The translations under genes and the position numbers were made by a program. From Chloroflexota bacterium (GTDB lineage Bacteria; Chloroflexota; UBA11872; UBA12225; JAJDUF01): 64,000 bases of DNA. The stretch is from positions 87,178 through 151,177 of the forward strand of contig JAJDUF010000020.1 in assembly GCA_022826725.1 (NCBI GenBank), read 5' to 3'. How positions within the stretch are numbered: position 1 is the stretch's first letter; each line of letters opens with the position of its first letter. Below are positions 57,409 to 64,000 of the stretch, piece by piece. Under the pieces are notes generated by a model. It was given only the letters and a program-made list of their open reading frames with translations. It made no database searches and was not told the DNA's origin.

Positions 57409-58338
57409 ATGACCAGCACCTACACCTTCAAGATGGGCATGTTCCTCGACGAGTGCGGCCTACCCCTCGACCAGGCCGCCGAGCTAGCTCAAGAGCTAGG
57501 CGCCAGCTACGCCGAGTTCTTCGTCTCGAACGACGAGTTGACCGAACAGTATGCGGCCCGCTGCCGGCGCTCCCTGGACGCCGCCGGCCTACAGGTCCAT
57601 GCCTGCGGCGCCTCGCCCAATCCGCTCAAGCTGATCCATCTCGACGAAATCGCGCTGTCGGACATCCCCACGCACCCGGAGTTCGCCCACGACATGGACT
57701 TGCTCCGCCGCTCGATCCCGTTCGCCAAGACCGTCGGTTCGCCGCACGTATTGGTCCAGGGCTTTGCCTGGCCCGGCGAATATCGGAACGGCGCGCGGAT
57801 CAGCCCCACCTGGCGCCAGCGGTATGCCACCGGCGGCGGCGAGATTGCGGCGACCACCCTCGACAAGCTCGCCAAGGCATTCGGCCTCGTCGCCGACCTC
57901 GCCGAGCGCGAGGACATCAACATCGCCATCGGTATGATGCCCTGGAACTACACGAACACCAGCCGCAACTTCCAGCGCATTATGGAGCGCGTCGGCTCAC
58001 CCCGCCTGCGCTGCAAGTGGGGACCCGCGGACAACTACAACGCCGGCGAGCACGACACAATCACCACCGGCTACCGCAACCTCAAGCCCTACCTCACCAG
58101 CCTCCACCTCAAGGACGTCCACGTGGTAGACGGCCCCGGCCTAGAGTTCGAGTACCGGCCCATCGGCACCGGCGATCCCGACTACGCCGCCCTCTTCCGC
58201 ACCTTTGCCCAAGACCACACCGACATCGTGATCGCCGTCGCCACCCACTACATCCCGACCAACGGCACCCGCGCCGACGCCATGCGGACCAACTACGCCA
58301 ACACCCAACGCCTCGCCCACCAAGCCCTAGCCATCTAG
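57409..58338 (+). CDS. Sugar phosphate isomerase/epimerase family (xylose isomerase-like TIM barrel)
   Basis: A 309-residue AP endonuclease 2/xylose isomerase-like TIM-barrel protein. The family pattern is seen in AAELAQELGASYAEFFVS, then VQGFAWPGEY, AEREDINIAIGMMPWNYTNT, LRCKWGPADNYNAGEHDT and SLHLKDVHVVDGPGLEF, with Asp and His residues that would bind metal. The usual fourth-strand Glu is replaced in IAIGMMPWN, so the metal site may be altered. It probably isomerises a sugar or inositol derivative produced by the adjacent oxidoreductases. AGGAGA lies seven bases upstream of the ATG. Confidence 0.75.
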   Translation: MTSTYTFKMGMFLDECGLPLDQAAELAQELGASYAEFFVSNDELTEQYAARCRRSLDAAGLQVHACGASPNPLKLIHLDEIALSDIPTHPEFAHDMDLLRRSIPFAKTVGSPHVLVQGFAWPGEYRNGARISPTWRQRYATGGGEIAATTLDKLAKAFGLVADLAEREDINIAIGMMPWNYTNTSRNFQRIMERVGSPRLRCKWGPADNYNAGEHDTITTGYRNLKPYLTSLHLKDVHVVDGPGLEFEYRPIGTGDPDYAALFRTFAQDHTDIVIAVATHYIPTNGTRADAMRTNYANTQRLAHQALAI

Positions 58339-58517
58339 CACGCTCCCCACCGGCTCCGGAAAACGGCTCTGCGTGGGCCCCGTGCCCTGTCGGCCAGGCC
58401 CAACCCCACCGACGCCAGCGCCTATCACAACCGGGGATATGCCTACGCGGCATTTACCGGCGCTAGCCAAGTTGCCCTCCTCACCCATGCTGCACGATCG
58501 CCAATTACATCTTCACT

Positions 58518-58553
58518 TGCAGATACCGGAAAATGCATGTTATGATATATCAT
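58518..58553 (+). promoter_or_regulatory. Putative promoter with palindromic -10 region
   Basis: TTGCAG (58518-58523) and TATGAT (58541-58546, five of six to consensus) are 17 bases apart. The -10 lies inside ATGATATATCAT (58542-58553), a perfect 12-base palindrome that could be an operator. The local AT-rich patch contrasts with its surroundings. It is ~50 bases upstream of the 58604 gene. Confidence 0.5.
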
Positions 58554-58603
58554 CACGACCACAGTAGCGGCAGGCTAGTACAGCATGGATTACGGCCGGT
58601 CCT

Positions 58604-59047
58604 ATGTCTGACGACAAGCAGTGGTGGTCCCTGTGGAGCATCCGCACCCGTTGGCGAGCGGTCTATTCCGCCGTCTTTGCCACGGTCTTCAGCGCGGGTG
58701 TTATCCTTAAGACGGTCTACGAATGCTGCCTCGATCCTACCGCGGATGGAGCGGTCAAGTCGGCGCTGGACACTCTGCAAGGGAGCGGCTCCCTCGCGAT
58801 TGGATCGGCCGCGTATGCGCTCATCGGAACGGAGCTAGTCATGACGGTCTCGGAGTGGTTCGGGGAGTGGTATCGCGCCAGGCGTTTTGCGGCCGGGAAA
58901 GCTGAGGGACGCGCCGAAGGGCGGGCTGAGGGACGTGCCGAGGTCATCAAGGCGCTCAGGGCAAAGGGCTACCAGGAGGTCGCCGAGGCAGTGGAGCGCC
59001 CGGCCCAAGAGCAGGATACTCCACCTGAGACGCCGGCAAAACGCTGA
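58604..59047 (+). CDS. Small two-helix membrane protein with GRAE-repeat tail (paralogue of 35483)
   Basis: A 147-residue protein. Two hydrophobic helices (AVYSAVFATVFSAGVILKTV and GSLAIGSAAYALIGTELVMT) are followed by SEWFGEWYRARRFAAGKAEG, then GRAEGRAEGRAE repeats and a helical tail. The plan parallels the protein at 35483 and the fragment at 59051 repeats its C-terminal part. GKAEGRAE-type repeats occur in other bacterial proteins ending in a charged helix (for example PD-(D/E)XK transposase-like tails), but no nuclease is present here. No ribosome binding site is obvious before ATG 58604. Function unknown. Confidence 0.6.
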   Translation: MSDDKQWWSLWSIRTRWRAVYSAVFATVFSAGVILKTVYECCLDPTADGAVKSALDTLQGSGSLAIGSAAYALIGTELVMTVSEWFGEWYRARRFAAGKAEGRAEGRAEGRAEVIKALRAKGYQEVAEAVERPAQEQDTPPETPAKR

Positions 59048-59050
59048 AGG

Positions 59051-59341
59051 ATGTTTGTGACCTTTCCGATGTGGTTCTCGGATTGGTACCGCGCCAAGCA
59101 GTTTGCGGAAGGGAAAGCCGAGGGGCGGGCTGAGGCCATCAAGACCCTCCGGGAGCGAGGCTTCCACGCGGCCGCCGCGGCACTCGAAGCCCTTGACCAG
59201 GAACAGGACGCCATACATAAGCCGCCCGGCGAGCGTCAGCCCCGTCTCTGCCGGGAGGAGGTCCGACTGGGGCAGGTACGGGCCAAGCCGGAGGGGCGCA
59301 ACATGTTGCGCCCCTCCCCCCGCTGTGCGGGGGGACCATAG
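59051..59341 (+). pseudogene. Truncated paralogue of the 58604 gene
   Basis: The first ~55 residues (TFPMWFSDWYRAKQFAEGKA, EGRAEAIKTLRERGFHAAAA) align with residues ~75-135 of the preceding protein (TVSEWFGEWYRARRFAAGKA and so on), including the following AALEALDQEQD against EAVERPAQEQD. The membrane helices are missing and the C-terminus runs through a perfect palindrome and a Rep-B element. It starts four bases after the stop of the full copy. I read it as a partial tandem duplication, probably non-functional. Confidence 0.6.
59290..59317. repeat. 28-base perfect palindrome
   Basis: GGAGGGGCGCAACA is followed at once by its exact reverse complement TGTTGCGCCCCTCC, with no spacer. It lies within the frame of the truncated paralogue and just before a Rep-B copy. 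A perfect spacerless palindrome of this length could form a cruciform or be a dimer-binding site. A related half (TTGCACCCCCTA) occurs near 269. Confidence 0.85.
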
Positions 59342-59430
59342 GGGGGCCGGCCACCGTCATTCCGGCTTGCGCCGCAATCCAGCGCCACCCGCACTCCCCT
59401 CCTCTGCCAGGGAAGGGGCCGGGGGTGAGG
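59313..59430 (+). repeat. Rep-B, degenerate Rep-C and Rep-A variant in a row
   Basis: Rep-B (59313-59348, CCCCCCGCTGTGCGGGGGGA then CCATAGGGGGGC), a degenerate Rep-C (59356-59382, GTCATTCCGGCTTGCGCCGC) and a Rep-A variant with the CCCTCCTCTGCCAGGGAAGG stem (59395-59430, tail GGGCCGGGGGTGAGG). They lie between convergent genes. Confidence 0.7.
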
Positions 59431-59435
59431 TCCGC

Positions 59436-61931
59436 CTACAGCGTCCGCACCGCCTGCTCGATCATCTCCGTCGCCTCATCGTAGGTCGTGCCGCGCGGAA
59501 ACGTCAGCGGCGCACCAAACCGCACCTCCACGTCGCCCCGGCGGAGCATCGGGAACGATGTCGGCGCACCAATCGAGTGAATGTGCAGCTTCAGCGGCAC
59601 GACCGGAATGCCGGACTCCACCGCCACCAGCCCGGTCCCGCCGCGGAACGGCTGCATCGGACCTCCCACGGTCAGCTCGCCCTCCGGGTAGATGAGCACC
59701 GACCAGCGGTCGTCCAGGACCCGTCCCAGATTCTCCAGGCTCGCCCGCACCGACCCTTGTTTCGAGAACGGAAACCCGTTGCCGAGCAGCGGGTGCGTGA
59801 CCCGGTAGAGCGGGTTCTGCCACAACTCCTCCCACGCCGCGATGGCCAACCGCCGGCGATGGTTCGCCGGCAGCGCCTTGAGCAGCAGGCCGTTGTCCGT
59901 CCGCAGGCAGTGGTTAGCCGCAAAAAGCACCGGCCCTTGTAGCCCGACGATATTCGGCGCACCGACAACCTTGAGGCGGTAGAGCCAGCGCAGCAGCGGG
60001 AAGATGAGCACCAATTGGATTACCCCCCGCAGCGGCCGGCACCACCAGCTCCGCCCCCAACTGGTGAAGCTCTTCTCCTCCGGGTTCCGGGAGCCTACGT
60101 CCACCATTGCGGCGAGCATCGCAACCGTGGTCCCCGGATCGAGCGCGTCCTCATCGAGGTAAACCCCAAGCTCTTCCTCAATCGCCGACAGCAGCTCCAC
60201 ACGCTTCAGCGAGTCCATGTCCAGATCACCGGCGAGGCTCTTGCCGGCAGCCACCGCCGCGACCGGCACCTCGGCAACCTCGGCGATCAGCCGCTCCAGC
60301 GTCGGCTCGTCCGGCCCGCCGGCTTGCGGAGCCGTCGGCGCCGGCCCATCGCCGTCCGCACCCAGCAGCATATCGGCGAGAACACGCTTCTTCACCTTGA
60401 GCGTATGCGTCCGGGGGAAGTCCTCATCCGGCCAGACGGTGTGCCCGCGAATACGCTGGTGATCGGCCATCTGTCCATTGACCCACTCCACCGCGGCCGC
60501 GGCAGCCGTGGCGTCGGTCATCAGCAGCGCAGCGTGAATCTCCGGCCCGCCGGCCCGTTCCAGCCCGACGACCGCGGCGTCCTGCACCGCGTCGTGCTTG
60601 ACCAGCGTCGCCTCGATGTCCTCGGGATAGACGTTCAGGCCGCTGCCAAGCACGATCATGTCCTTCTTGCGCCCCTTGAGGTGCAGGAAGCCCTCAGCAT
60701 CTAGCTCGCCCTGGTCTCCAGTCAGGTACCAGCCATCCTTGAAGGCCGCGGCGGTGGCCTCCGGCGCCTCCCAGTAGCCCTGGCTCACGTTCTCGCCCCG
60801 CACCAGCACCTCGCCGTCATCGGCGATCTTGACCTCCACGCCCGGTATCGGCGGGCCGGGCGAGTCAAAGCGCGGCTGGGCCCGCGGATGGCAGGTGATG
60901 ATGGGCGACGTTTCGGTAGCGCCATAGCCCTGCACCACCTGGACACCGAGTAAATTCCATTTCGCGCCGAGGTCCGGGTCCAGTGGCGCGCCACCAACAA
61001 ACATGAACGACAGCTTCCCGCCGAACTTCCCATGCACTTGCCGGAAGAGCACGCGCCGGACGGGGAACGGCACCCGCGCCGCCGCCTGCATCAGCTTGGC
61101 CCAGAGCGCCTCCTTGCCCTGCCGCCGCACCTCCCGCTCGATGCCCTTTATGAACAGGTCGAGCAACTGCGGCACCAGGATCAGCATCGTTACCCGCCGC
61201 TCTTTCATCGTCCTGAACAGCACGGTGGCCTGTCGCGCCGTCGGATAGGTGACATTTGCCCCGGCGGCCAGGGGGGCCAGCAGCCCGCCCATCTGCTCCA
61301 GCATGTGGCTCAACGGCAGAATGGACATCAGCCGGTCGGACGGGGTGCCCGCTGCCACCTGCGTCGCGGAAGCGAGATTCGCCGTCAGGTTGCGGTGGGT
61401 CAGCATCACACCCTTCGGATCCCCCGTCGTCCCGGACGTGAACATCACCTCTGCCAAGTCGTCAGGCGCAATGTCCACCGCCGCCGGCGCGGGCAGGCCC
61501 TCGATCAGGCCCTCAAGCGCCTCAAAGTCAATCTCCGGCACGCCCAACTCGCCGTGATAGCTCGGCGTCGCCCGCGAGATGAACGAGAGCCTAGCGTCAA
61601 CCTTGTCTGCCACCCGCTCCACAAAGTCCCGCGGGCTGCGAACGTCCAGCGGCACGACGACCACGCCGGCCCGCAGGCAGCCGAAGAGGGCCAGCACCCA
61701 TTGTGGGCAGTTCGGCCCCCAGATCAGTGCCCGGTCGCCTTTGCCGAGACCACGCTGCTGGAGCAGCGTCGCAATCCGCCCCGCCTGTTCCCACAGGTCG
61801 GCGTAGCTCCAACGCTGGTAGCGGAACCCCGGTCGGAACAGCAGCGCCGGCCGGCCGCCAAACTCCTCCGCCCGCCCCCGCAGGAATTCCACCAGTGTCG
61901 CCTCTACTTGATCGCCCTTTACACCTGCCAT
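59436..61931 (-). CDS. Acyl-CoA/acyl-ACP ligase - acyl carrier protein - PlsC acyltransferase fusion
   Basis: An 831-residue three-domain enzyme. Residues 1-~530 are an AMP-forming ligase with TSGTTGDPKG (165-174), GYGATETSP and YLTGDQGELDAEG. Residues ~545-610 are an acyl carrier domain with Ser574 in GDLDMDSLKRV as phosphopantetheine site. Residues ~630-831 are a PlsC-type acyltransferase with HX4D (ANHCLRTDNG, His674/Asp679) and IYPEGEL. The ligase would load a fatty acid on the built-in carrier and the acyltransferase would pass it to a lysophospholipid or glycerol phosphate. E. coli Aas joins the same activities in the opposite order without a carrier. GAGGAGG precedes ATG 61931, which overlaps the end of the MBL hydrolase gene by 13 bases. 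Confidence 0.88.
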   Translation of the reverse strand: MAGVKGDQVEATLVEFLRGRAEEFGGRPALLFRPGFRYQRWSYADLWEQAGRIATLLQQRGLGKGDRALIWGPNCPQWVLALFGCLRAGVVVVPLDVRSPRDFVERVADKVDARLSFISRATPSYHGELGVPEIDFEALEGLIEGLPAPAAVDIAPDDLAEVMFTSGTTGDPKGVMLTHRNLTANLASATQVAAGTPSDRLMSILPLSHMLEQMGGLLAPLAAGANVTYPTARQATVLFRTMKERRVTMLILVPQLLDLFIKGIEREVRRQGKEALWAKLMQAAARVPFPVRRVLFRQVHGKFGGKLSFMFVGGAPLDPDLGAKWNLLGVQVVQGYGATETSPIITCHPRAQPRFDSPGPPIPGVEVKIADDGEVLVRGENVSQGYWEAPEATAAAFKDGWYLTGDQGELDAEGFLHLKGRKKDMIVLGSGLNVYPEDIEATLVKHDAVQDAAVVGLERAGGPEIHAALLMTDATAAAAAVEWVNGQMADHQRIRGHTVWPDEDFPRTHTLKVKKRVLADMLLGADGDGPAPTAPQAGGPDEPTLERLIAEVAEVPVAAVAAGKSLAGDLDMDSLKRVELLSAIEEELGVYLDEDALDPGTTVAMLAAMVDVGSRNPEEKSFTSWGRSWWCRPLRGVIQLVLIFPLLRWLYRLKVVGAPNIVGLQGPVLFAANHCLRTDNGLLLKALPANHRRRLAIAAWEELWQNPLYRVTHPLLGNGFPFSKQGSVRASLENLGRVLDDRWSVLIYPEGELTVGGPMQPFRGGTGLVAVESGIPVVPLKLHIHSIGAPTSFPMLRRGDVEVRFGAPLTFPRGTTYDEATEMIEQAVRTL

Positions 61932-62650
61932 TCGAGCCTCCTCGTAGACAGCCGCTCCACCAGTAGCGCCAGCTCGCGGTGTGCGTTCTCCGTCAACGCC
62001 GGAAAGTGACTGAAGCAGATCGTATCGAAGTCCAGCTCAAGCAGCTTGGCCAGCGACCGATGCGCCATCCCCATATCCGCGGTGAAGCGTGCCGCCGGTG
62101 GGCTGAGCCGCCTCATCCGGTACTGGAGCGCGTCGCCTATCACGACGGCTCCCTTGCTCGGAATGAAGAGCGAAATGCTGCCGAGCGTGTGACCAGGCGT
62201 ATGAATAACCTTGACCTCGTCCGCGAATGGCAGCACGTCGCCATCCTCCAATTGAATATCAACTGTAACGGGTCTACTGGACAGCGCCCGCACGACCGAC
62301 CGCGCCACACGCGCAACTAACCCACGCTTACTTGGGTCCGGCCAATGCTCCGCACCGCCAATGACCCCCGCGTCGAGGCGGTGGGCCGCGACCCTCGCGT
62401 TCGTCCACTCGACAACTTGGGCGAGGCCACCGGCATGGTCCGGGTGGTGGTGTGTGAGCACTACAGTCGAGACTTGCTCCGGCCGGAGCCGCAGCGCCCT
62501 CAGCCCCGAGACGATCAGGGCAGCGCTCCCCCTACTACCCGCGTCTATCAGCAGCGCGTCCTCTCCGGCCGAGAGGACGGTCACACGCGCCCCGAACGCC
62601 CGCAGCTGATGCAGCCCCGGTGCGACCTCAATCGGATTGCCGAGCTTCAA
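61919..62650 (-). CDS. MBL-fold hydrolase
   Basis: A 243-residue metallo-beta-lactamase-fold protein with the binuclear metal motif THHHPDHAGG, a second His in HTPGHTLGSI, Asp in VVIGDALQYR, and a C-terminal FSHFPAL. It resembles glyoxalase II-like hydrolases or thioesterases. The overlap with the ligase-ACP-acyltransferase gene (13 bases) indicates a tight operon; it might hydrolyse acyl-thioesters made by that protein, but this is inference. The start codon is TTG at 62650 with only a weak GAGG upstream. Confidence 0.82.
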   Translation of the reverse strand: MKLGNPIEVAPGLHQLRAFGARVTVLSAGEDALLIDAGSRGSAALIVSGLRALRLRPEQVSTVVLTHHHPDHAGGLAQVVEWTNARVAAHRLDAGVIGGAEHWPDPSKRGLVARVARSVVRALSSRPVTVDIQLEDGDVLPFADEVKVIHTPGHTLGSISLFIPSKGAVVIGDALQYRMRRLSPPAARFTADMGMAHRSLAKLLELDFDTICFSHFPALTENAHRELALLVERLSTRRLEWQV

Positions 62651-62820
62651 GGGTGTCCCGGCCTCATCATAACGCGGCCCATACTACCAAGCCAAGGCCA
62701 ACCACCCCACCCGATAAAACCATACTGCAACCGGCTGCATCTTGACGTAGCCGCTGTAGTTCCATGCTGTACGATTCTAGACACTGGGCATCGTGCAGGA
62801 CATCTTTCTGGAACCAGAAC

Positions 62821-63030
62821 ATGGCTCGTTGCATATCACCCGCGCGGCTGGCGCAGACCGCTGCGGACACCCCCTGGTTCAAGGACCTCTACGACCTCTT
62901 TGCCCCCGTGCGCGAGGAAGCACAGGAGCATAGTGCTGAGGAGATTGACCGGGCTGTCGCTTCTGCCCGGACTACCCGCCCTGCCCGGCAGCCCGCCGAC
63001 CGGCAAAGCAGCACCGCCTACAAGCCGTAG
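62821..63030 (+). CDS. Short fragment resembling the C-terminus of small antitoxin-like proteins
   Basis: About 69 residues. DTPWFKDLYDLFAPVREEAQ followed by EHSAEEIDRAVASA looks like the acidic helical end of small antitoxin-type proteins (the AbrB/Phd-associated 'EEIDxAIxEA' pattern), but no DNA-binding start and no toxin are present. The rest is low-complexity and runs 13 bases into the 3' end of the convergent amidohydrolase gene. Probably a remnant; real translation is doubtful. Confidence 0.3.
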   Translation: MARCISPARLAQTAADTPWFKDLYDLFAPVREEAQEHSAEEIDRAVASARTTRPARQPADRQSSTAYKP

Positions 63031-63779
63031 ACTCGCTTCAAGTTCTCCCCGAAGATCAGCGCCTCGGTCTCGGCACCCAAGTCCAACCGCTCGATGGCTG
63101 CCGCCACTTGCGCCGGGCGGTATTCGGCCTGGTTGGAGCCGAATACCACCTTCTCCGCCCCGGCCCGCTCGACCGCGTCCCGCACTTGCGGTGGCGCCGC
63201 CCCGTCGGGATCGTCCGCGAAGAAGCGCAGGATCGTCGTCATCAGGTGGATACTCGGTAGACGTGCCGCGCCCTCAATGGCCTCGTCCACGCCGTCGGGA
63301 AAGCCCATGTGATCCATGACAATCGGCACATCGGGATGGCGCTCCGCCAAGCGCACGATCCGCGCAGCGTGGGCATAGTCGCCGCCGGAGTGGATCGTGG
63401 CGACCAAGTTCAACTCGCGCGCCGCCGCCATGAACGGGTCAACCATCGGGTCGTCAATGTAGTACCGGTGGCCGGCAGCCATCAGCTTGACGGCACGGAA
63501 GTCCCACTCGCCGGCAGCCCGGTGCATCTCATCTAGCTCGGGGGCATGATCCAGCAGCGGATTGACCGTCACACAGCCGAGGAGCCGCGGCGTGCTATCC
63601 GCGCCCAGATACGGCGCGATCAACTCCGCCAGCGCCTCGTTCGGAGTGTGACCGGGCGCGAACGTGTGAATCGCCACCGCCGCATCGAGATTGATCTCGC
63701 GCGCATTGTCCAGAAACACGTCCAGCCGCTCCTGCGTCGCCTCGCCCAGGTAGCCTTCTCCATCGGCGCGAAATGGCAT
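63018..63779 (-). CDS. Amidohydrolase-family TIM-barrel protein
   Basis: About 253 residues from ATG 63779, which has AAGGGAG ten bases upstream. The amidohydrolase 2 (PF04909) pattern is clear from the middle on: FRAVKLMAAGHRYYIDDP, ATIHSGGDYAHAARIV, PDVPIVMDHMGFPDG and EKVVFGSNQAEYRPA. The usual N-terminal HxH metal motif (as in IDxHxH) is missing; the protein begins MPFRADGEGYLGEATQERLD, which aligns just after it. Either the enzyme is non-canonical or its 5' end is lost. The open frame to 63986 runs through a Rep-A palindrome and does not supply HxH. TATAAT occurs ~70 bases upstream (63848-63853 region). Confidence 0.7.
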   Translation of the reverse strand: MPFRADGEGYLGEATQERLDVFLDNAREINLDAAVAIHTFAPGHTPNEALAELIAPYLGADSTPRLLGCVTVNPLLDHAPELDEMHRAAGEWDFRAVKLMAAGHRYYIDDPMVDPFMAAARELNLVATIHSGGDYAHAARIVRLAERHPDVPIVMDHMGFPDGVDEAIEGAARLPSIHLMTTILRFFADDPDGAAPPQVRDAVERAGAEKVVFGSNQAEYRPAQVAAAIERLDLGAETEALIFGENLKRVYGL

Positions 63780-63927
63780 ACTCAGCACTCCCTTCCCTGT
63801 GGCACGCTGCACGCGCTCACCATCCGCCTCAGCCGGGTCGTCACGCCCCATTATAGAGCAGACATCGTGACGCGCGGCCCTCTCCACCCCGCGGAGTAGG
63901 GAGTAATCACCAGGGAGCCACGACCGC

Positions 63928-63978
63928 ACTCCCCCTATCCATCGCTCGGCGATGGAGAGGGGGCCGGGGGTGAGGCCC
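63928..63978 (+). repeat. Rep-A palindrome (ATCG-loop variant)
   Basis: CCCCCTATCCATCGCTCGGC pairs with GATGGAGAGGGGG, followed by the tail GCCGGGGGTGAGG. The same loop variant occurs at 38357 and, reversed, at 33952. It lies at the end of the window, upstream of the amidohydrolase gene. Confidence 0.8.
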
Positions 63979-64000
63979 GCCCCCAACTACCCTTGTCACC

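Noticed and set aside
1..64000. Insertion sequence or prophage
   Set aside because: No transposase, integrase, terminase or structural phage gene was recognised; the lower-GC islets lack terminal repeats that I can see.

Overview
This window comes from a high-GC bacterial chromosome. The gene set suits an aerobic, heterotrophic member of the Chloroflexota (Thermomicrobia, Caldilineales or SAR202-like): a mannose-1-phosphate guanylyltransferase/phosphomannomutase-like fusion, an orphan Tat-type solute-binding lipoprotein with a collagen-like linker, mannonate dehydratases, sialidase-like and Gfo/Idh/MocA genes, and many intergenic palindromes. The assignment is an inference from gene style, because no rRNA or other phylogenetic marker is present. 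There are two tRNAs (Pro-GGG, Thr-UGU), no complete mobile element and no CRISPR array. No classical transcription factor gene was recognised.

Layout. 1-9,012: the tail of a phytanoyl-CoA dioxygenase-like gene, two small unknown genes, tRNA-Pro, an MFS permease with an UlaG-like hydrolase, and a sugar-nucleotide/phosphodiesterase pair. 9,275-15,800: a methyltransferase, a bactofilin-like membrane protein, a PHP-domain phosphoesterase, an ArsA/Get3-type ATPase and a frameshifted secreted TIMP-like protein. 16,065-23,948: an enolase-superfamily dehydratase and a large membrane protein that share a duplicated 5' leader, then a LarA-like protein, a Nudix hydrolase, an ATP-grasp enzyme and thioredoxin. 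24,063-32,830: a UvrC-like GIY-YIG protein, a coiled-coil membrane protein, tRNA-Thr, a SOUL protein, an MscS-like/soluble MgtE-like/MgtE operon, an SLC13-type transporter and a YihY protein. 32,930-35,950: an accessory patch with a truncated DUF4352-like gene, a PH-domain protein, a lower-GC TIR-domain gene, a solitary HicB-like gene and a small membrane protein.

36,162-41,204 reads as a sugar-acid catabolic module: an HpcH/HpaI aldolase, two divergent mannonate dehydratases and a double Rossmann-fold SDR. 41,253-44,905 is a lower-GC islet holding a two-gene operon, a DndB-like DGQHR protein followed by a large GHKL-ATPase. Its sigma70-like promoter overlaps an inverted repeat. This is the best candidate for an undescribed defence or DNA-modification-sensing system. 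45,094-50,279 holds an alcohol dehydrogenase, cupin, carbonic anhydrase, YdeI-like protein, MFS permease and O-methyltransferase. 50,586-58,338 is a glycan or sugar-acid locus: a solute-binding lipoprotein, two sialidase-like proteins, two Gfo/Idh/MocA oxidoreductases and a sugar isomerase. 58,604-63,779 holds small membrane proteins, an acyl ligase-ACP-acyltransferase fusion with an MBL hydrolase, and an amidohydrolase.

Intergenic regions carry a modular set of short palindromes, called here Rep-A to Rep-D. They often sit end to end between convergent genes and sometimes run into coding sequence, where they supply C-terminal codons. They probably act as terminators or as non-autonomous mobile elements of the REP type, but no mobilising enzyme is visible in this window.
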